This document shows positions 59,919-64,000 of a DNA stretch of 64,000 nt, piece by piece (the stretch's first letter is position 1; each line of letters begins with the position of its first letter). The notes beneath the pieces are model-generated. The model was given only the letters and a program-made list of their open reading frames with translations. It searched no databases and had not been told where the DNA came from. Source of the DNA: an uncultured Chloroflexota bacterium (GTDB lineage Bacteria > Chloroflexota > Anaerolineae > Anaerolineales > Anaerolineaceae); assembly GCA_902791025.1 (NCBI GenBank), contig CADATZ010000002.1, forward strand, positions 124,001 through 188,000. The letters are read 5' to 3'. The position numbers were made by a program, and so were the translations under genes.

Positions 59919-61205
59919 TCATAACAATCTTGCGGCACCGAAAGCGGCGGCTTCGGGTTTTGGGCGGGCTTCGGTCGGGATGCCGCCGAGAGCTTCGGAT
60001 TTCCGGCGGGTCAGTTCCGGCAGGAGGGAATGTCCGCCGGTGATCACGAGACGTTCAGGTGCCTGCGTAAATTTCATAATCTGCTCTGCCCGCTGTGTGA
60101 AATTGGAAACAATCAGGTCATAAACCGCAGAAACCTTTTGCTCGTTTGACAATCCGGGAAGAAAACTGACTTTCGCGATACGCGCAGGAGTCAGTTCTGC
60201 GGATATGGATTCTTCGGGGTGCGAGGCTCTGATCTTTGCCTTTTCATCGATCTGCTCAAAATCAAGACCGGTCTGTTTCCGCAATTCCGCGAGCAAGGAG
60301 CCGCTGGTGCCGACACCCGCGATCAATGCCCATTGGCACTCTTCATACCAGGGAGCGATACTCATGCGGTTCCGCACCGTCTGCCGTGCATCCGGCAGCG
60401 GCGATGTCAGTGCCACCAGACCTTCCGCGGTCCCGGTAGAGTCCACCCATACACGGTTTGAAAGCCCTGCGCCATAAGCAGCAGCCAGGTCATCGTGTCC
60501 TGCAACAGCCACCCTTACCGTTTCTGGAACGCCCAGCCAGGCGGCAACCTCCGGAGAAATCGGAACATTTTGCTGTTTTGCGGGGATAATTTGCGGAAAA
60601 ATATCCGGATCAATCCCGATAATGCCACAGACCTCCGGACTCCAGTCATTGGTTTTCAAGGAATATGCTCCGGTTCGCACCGCAAGCGTCCGGTCTGTAT
60701 AATGCTCCCCGGTCAGCAGCCAGGCCGCCCACTCCGGCACACCGAACCATTTTATGGGACACCGGGGACGTATCTCAGTGTCCCACTTTTTCAGGTAAGC
60801 GAGCTTGTAAATTGTAGCAACATTGCTCATGCGGATACCGGAAATTGACGTCAGGGCATCCTCATATTCCGCCCGAAACTCTTCCGCCTCTTCAGCTCCG
60901 CGGCGGTCATACCAGAGCAGGATCGGCGTTACCGGCTCACCTTTATCATCCACAAAGCATCCGACTTCAGCCATACCGGTCAGTCCGATCCCGGTAATAG
61001 GCTCATCGGATAGATGCCGAACTTCACTTACGACATGCTGCAGCAGGTGAAGCAAATCAACACCGAGCTGCTTCGCATCCATCTCCCCACCCGTTGGTAC
61101 ATGATTCACCACGGTGGGATGAGAGCATTCATACACCACATCACCCACAGCATTCAAAGCAATCGCTTTTGTATTTGTAGTCCCCAGATCGATTCCAATA
61201 TTCAT
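59919..61205 (-). CDS. FGGY-family carbohydrate kinase
   Basis: The 428-residue protein has the actin-like ATPase fold: I-G-I-D-L-G-T-T-N-T-K, L-L-W-Y-D-R-R and G-H-D-D-L-A-A-A-Y-G, with I-T-G-G-H-S in the second half. It is about 60-80 residues shorter than xylulokinase and glycerol kinase. The sugar is unknown; a pentulose or erythritol-type substrate is usual for the family. No other sugar genes adjoin it. A TATAGT or TATGTA box lies 8-15 bases before the ATG without a ribosome-binding site. Confidence 0.85.
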   Translation of the reverse strand: MNIGIDLGTTNTKAIALNAVGDVVYECSHPTVVNHVPTGGEMDAKQLGVDLLHLLQHVVSEVRHLSDEPITGIGLTGMAEVGCFVDDKGEPVTPILLWYDRRGAEEAEEFRAEYEDALTSISGIRMSNVATIYKLAYLKKWDTEIRPRCPIKWFGVPEWAAWLLTGEHYTDRTLAVRTGAYSLKTNDWSPEVCGIIGIDPDIFPQIIPAKQQNVPISPEVAAWLGVPETVRVAVAGHDDLAAAYGAGLSNRVWVDSTGTAEGLVALTSPLPDARQTVRNRMSIAPWYEECQWALIAGVGTSGSLLAELRKQTGLDFEQIDEKAKIRASHPEESISAELTPARIAKVSFLPGLSNEQKVSAVYDLIVSNFTQRAEQIMKFTQAPERLVITGGHSLLPELTRRKSEALGGIPTEARPKPEAAAFGAARLL

Positions 61206-61393
61206 AATGACATTACATAGACTATAAAAATAACGACAGAAACACTCGCTCTCGACAGCCCTATGTCTTACGGCCAGTCCTAACCAGTATTCCTCTTGAT
61301 CTTATTTTTAACCTATCATAAAATGGATGATATGTCAAGAATTACTGGAACTATACGCTGAACTCTAAATTTCTCATTCTTTTTCAAATATGA

Positions 61394-61399
61394 TATAAT
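61394..61399 (+). promoter_or_regulatory. -10 box of a likely leaderless dipeptidase mRNA
   Basis: TATAAT is exactly 7 bases before the ATG at 61407; an ATG at 61398 overlaps the box itself. The 190-base gap upstream holds no gene. Confidence 0.6.
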
Positions 61400-61406
61400 G
61401 GAGAAC

Positions 61407-62504
61407 ATGAAAATGCCATTTATAATTGACTCACATGAAGATCTGGCTTATGAAAGCCTGTATGGAAAGTTTGATTACACCCGCTCCTGTATGGATAACC
61501 GGAAATATTACAGCGGGCCGGAAAAATTCGGCTGTACAATCGGCTGGCCGGAACTGCAGGAAGGCCGCATCGGTATCATCTTCGGTACCATCTTCATGGA
61601 ACCTCCAGCCTTCAGTAATCCGACAAATAAAAACAGAGAAACAACTTATGTGACAAATGAAGATTTTCATGCCGCTGCCTGTGCACAGCTGGATTTTTAC
61701 GACCGTCTGACAGATGAACATCCGACTATGTTTCGAAGGATTTTCACCCGTGCGGACTATGAAGATACTATCCGGAGTTGGACAGAGCAGCCTGACAGTG
61801 AACACCCTGTTGGGCTTGTCGGACTGATGGAAGGCTGTGAATATCTGCGCAGCTTTGACGACCTTGAACTGTATTACGAACGCGGCATCCGGCTGATCGG
61901 TCCAGTATGGGCCGGCGGACGTTGGTGTGCCGGTACGAAAAGCACAGATTTCAAAGACGCACTGACTGATGATGGCAGAGCACTTCTGAAGAAAATGTCC
62001 GCAAATGGATTTGTGCTCGATATTTCTCATATGAAAAATCACAGTGCCATGGATGCACTGGATTATTACGACGGTACCGCGGCAGCCTCTCATGCTAACT
62101 GCAATGCACTGCTTGGCGATGATTTTCCTATCGAGAGACATTTCAATGATGAAACGATCAAAGCACTGATTGAACATGACGGTGTTATGGGCGTTGTTCC
62201 CTTCAATTTCTTTCTGAAAGCCGGATGGAAAAACGGAGAGACACCACGGGAAACGATAACGCTGAACACATTGGCTGACCACATTGATCATATTTGTCAG
62301 CTTGCCGGGCACTCCCACACTGCTGCCATCGGGACAGACTTTGATGGTGGTTTCGGTTATCCGGAAATTCCTTACGAAATGAATGATATTTCCGATCTGC
62401 AAAAGATCACCGGTATCCTGGAAAAGCGCGGATATGGGGAGGAAGATATACAGAACATTTTCCATAAAAACTGGCAGCGAATTCTGGAAAGGGTATTGAA
62501 ATGA
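61407..62504 (+). CDS. Membrane dipeptidase (peptidase family M19)
   Basis: The 365-residue protein has the M19 metal-binding residues: His10-x-Asp12 (D-S-H-E-D), the bridging Glu in M-E-G-C-E, and later histidines in D-I-S-H-M and S-H-A-N, plus G-T-D-F-D-G. M19 enzymes cleave dipeptides, including those with D-amino acids. No signal peptide is seen, so it likely acts in the cytoplasm. It ends with an ATGA overlap with the next gene. Confidence 0.9.
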   Translation: MKMPFIIDSHEDLAYESLYGKFDYTRSCMDNRKYYSGPEKFGCTIGWPELQEGRIGIIFGTIFMEPPAFSNPTNKNRETTYVTNEDFHAAACAQLDFYDRLTDEHPTMFRRIFTRADYEDTIRSWTEQPDSEHPVGLVGLMEGCEYLRSFDDLELYYERGIRLIGPVWAGGRWCAGTKSTDFKDALTDDGRALLKKMSANGFVLDISHMKNHSAMDALDYYDGTAAASHANCNALLGDDFPIERHFNDETIKALIEHDGVMGVVPFNFFLKAGWKNGETPRETITLNTLADHIDHICQLAGHSHTAAIGTDFDGGFGYPEIPYEMNDISDLQKITGILEKRGYGEEDIQNIFHKNWQRILERVLK

Positions 62505-63028
62505 GCAGCAAAAAAACAGTTACAAAAAATGAAGAATATGAAAAAGCTCCTGTACTTTACCCGCGAAGGCGTCTGAAATTTGGTTTGTTAGCCACCTTCG
62601 CCGGTTTTCTGCTGGTGGTATTAGGAGCAAAACCGGAGTTTTTTGGGATGGACCGCAGCCCGGTCATCGGCTTTATGCAGACGGCTACTTTTCTGGTCGG
62701 GATCGGTGTAATCGGCCTTAGCGGATACATCTGTCTGATGAGCTTCTGGCCAAAAGGATACACAACCATTACCGCTGATTTCGGAATCCGATTAGTCGCC
62801 ACAGGCTGGTTGATTTCAGTTTTTTCCGGAATGGCAGACGTTTTTGGATTTGGCTCTCATCCCGTCACAGGTCTGGTTTTTTTCGGAAGGCTTCAGTCTA
62901 TGGGTGTAGAGATCGGTGAAATGATCATGGGCATCGGACTGGTAATGATGATTATGCCGCCGCACAGCAGTCTCCGCATCAAGCCTGAAGACAGCATCAA
63001 CCGGATCGATATGACGGAGGAGAGTTAA
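62501..63028 (+). CDS. Small membrane protein of unknown function
   Basis: The 175-residue protein has a charged N-terminus of about 28 residues and four membrane segments (about 29-47, 58-80, 93-113 and 128-150). I do not recognise the family. D-V-F-G-F-G-S-H-P is a striking segment between helices 3 and 4. It overlaps the dipeptidase gene by four bases, so they are co-translated. Confidence 0.65.
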   Translation: MSSKKTVTKNEEYEKAPVLYPRRRLKFGLLATFAGFLLVVLGAKPEFFGMDRSPVIGFMQTATFLVGIGVIGLSGYICLMSFWPKGYTTITADFGIRLVATGWLISVFSGMADVFGFGSHPVTGLVFFGRLQSMGVEIGEMIMGIGLVMMIMPPHSSLRIKPEDSINRIDMTEES

Positions 63029-63255
63029 CGGCCTGCAGCCAGTGATTAGTGGTTGACAGCTTTCCACATTCTCTGTCCTGAATAGATACACAAGTTCTTT
63101 TTATTAACCAAAGCGGTTTCTTTGTCGGGGAAAACGAAGTAATTCATCGTATTCCTTACTAATTCTTTAAACTTCAGTACAAATCTAAACCTTAAAATAT
63201 CTTTTTTCCTCATGAAACACAGTTTGATAATTAAAATTCTTTAAGGAACCAATTT
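63029..63255. other. Gene-free stretch before the response regulator
   Basis: There is no reading frame of note. The first bases carry a short AGTGATTAGTGG motif related to the gene-end arrays. The rest is AT-rich and could contain activator sites for the sigma-54-type promoter that follows, but I see no clear pair of inverted repeats. Confidence 0.4.
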
Positions 63256-63272
63256 TTGGCACGTTTATTGCA
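63256..63272 (+). promoter_or_regulatory. Candidate sigma-54 (-24/-12) promoter
   Basis: TTGGCACGTTTATTGCA matches the sigma-54 consensus TTGGCACG-N4-TTGCA; the invariant GG (63258-63259) and GC (63270-63271) have 10 bases between them, as required. The predicted transcript starts near 63283, about 75 bases before the response regulator. Confidence 0.6.
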
Positions 63273-63356
63273 TCTAATAAAAACAGGCGAAAATATTATG
63301 TTTTTTGTCCGGGTATCTTAATAAAATTTAAAATAAAGCATTTACGGAGTTGAAAA

Positions 63357-64000
63357 TTGGCAGCCACAAAAAAACGCATCATTCTGATTGAAGGTAAGCA
63401 GACAGAGCATCCTTCATTTTTCTTCAGTCTTCAAAGTAAAGGTTATGAAGTCGATCTTGCAAGAAACGGCGTAAATGCGGTTGCCAAGATGACAGAGCAT
63501 CCAGCTGATATTGCCGTACTGGATGCCGCATCACTGCACACCAGTGGAAAACAAATCATCAGTTCGCTCAAGAAAAAATTTCCTAAGCTTCACATCATTC
63601 TGATTGTTGACGAGAGCTATGACAAAAGCAAACTCTCCACGGAAGCTGATATCGTGTTAACACACCCATTCACGCTGCACAAGTTAATGAACCGTATCAA
63701 CGTCATTCTCGCAGACAGTGAAAGGGATAGCATTGTTGATGCCGGATCTCTTAAATTTGATCCTGAACTGCAGATCGTTTTCTCTCACGGGAATTCCTTC
63801 GCGCTCACTCCAAGAGTTTCTGCCCTTTTGGAAATGCTCATTGATAATCAGGGAAATATCGTTCCACGTGAAGATCTGTATCGTGAAGTCTGGAAAACAG
63901 ACAATGTCGATGATATGAGGACATTGGATGTCCATATCCGATGGCTTCGGGAAGCCATTGAAGAAGATCCAAAGCACCCCAAACTGCTGCAGACCATAAG
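63357..64000 (+). CDS. OmpR-type response regulator with degenerate receiver, truncated by the window end
   Basis: The reading frame starts with TTG, 7 bases after ACGGAG, and continues to the window edge (214 codons). The N-terminal domain has the receiver fold: the phospho-acceptor-like Asp is kept (A-V-L-D-A), but the acidic pair near the N-terminus is lost (I-L-I-E-G-K) and the conserved Lys is His (T-H-P-F). The C-terminal winged helix of the OmpR/PhoB class is clear: T-P-R-V-S-A-L-L-E-M-L, V-P-R-E-D-L-Y-R-E-V-W and D-V-H-I-R-W-L-R. It may work without phosphorylation. The gene's 3' end lies outside the window. Confidence 0.85.
   Translation, partial: MAATKKRIILIEGKQTEHPSFFFSLQSKGYEVDLARNGVNAVAKMTEHPADIAVLDAASLHTSGKQIISSLKKKFPKLHIILIVDESYDKSKLSTEADIVLTHPFTLHKLMNRINVILADSERDSIVDAGSLKFDPELQIVFSHGNSFALTPRVSALLEMLIDNQGNIVPREDLYREVWKTDNVDDMRTLDVHIRWLREAIEEDPKHPKLLQTI

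Noticed and set aside
61431-62465. 344-codon open frame on the minus strand
   Set aside because: It is antisense to the M19 dipeptidase, which has all its metal ligands.

Overview
The window looks like chromosome from a member of the Anaerolineae (phylum Chloroflexota), probably an anaerobic, host- or sludge-associated one. This is an inference from gene content and style: lipoproteins with Thr/Pro/Glu-rich linkers, paired LysM proteins, a TGS-domain nucleoside kinase, a three-gene helicase/nuclease cluster, a variant EF-G, corrinoid salvage genes and several genes that appear to be read from leaderless mRNAs. GC is about one half by eye and lower in the surface-glycan block near 46.7-51.6 kb. 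No rRNA, tRNA, CRISPR array, prophage or intact insertion sequence was seen.

Layout. 0-9.4 kb: a thioredoxin-fold lipoprotein, a decayed winged-helix gene, a very large secreted protein with both a zinc-protease motif and a papain-type protease domain, ribosomal protein S20, a LysM protein and an amino-acid permease fused to a diguanylate cyclase. 9.4-21.1 kb: a run of + strand genes for an rRNA-type methyltransferase, a membrane protein, proline synthesis (proC), tRNA modification (mtaB), a nucleoside kinase, then a helicase-like ATPase, a UvrD-type helicase and an Fe-S RecB-type nuclease, which together resemble a split AddAB/AdnAB recombination machine. 21.3-25.7 kb: a cation exchanger with a PII-like partner, alanine racemase and RecJ. 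25.7-34 kb (mostly minus): cobU-cbiR-cobS for corrinoid remodelling and assembly, galactokinase with a large membrane glycosyltransferase, a membrane protein and a fructokinase-type ROK kinase.

34-41.6 kb: ClpC, a membrane protein joining a cyclic-nucleotide-binding fold to two PH-like domains, an EF-G-like GTPase and an acetyltransferase. 41.6-51.6 kb: a surface-glycan region with glycosyltransferases, an FdtA/FdtB-like ketoisomerase and aminotransferase pair with an acetyltransferase between them, a sugar epimerase-like protein and a LysM protein. lexA sits inside this block with a clear promoter and candidate operator, immediately upstream of a glycosyltransferase. 51.6-64 kb: an XdhC-like factor, GlnRS, CarA, a CarB-DapF fusion, an FGGY sugar kinase, an M19 dipeptidase, a small membrane protein and a truncated response regulator behind a candidate sigma-54 promoter.

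The most unusual non-coding signals are (1) degenerate TTAGG-like arrays, often followed by their reverse-complement CCTAA-like arrays, that sit exactly at gene ends and often supply the TAG stop codon; (2) three copies of a roughly 70-90 bp nested palindrome; and (3) a repeated arrangement of a TATAAT-like box exactly 7 bases before an ATG.
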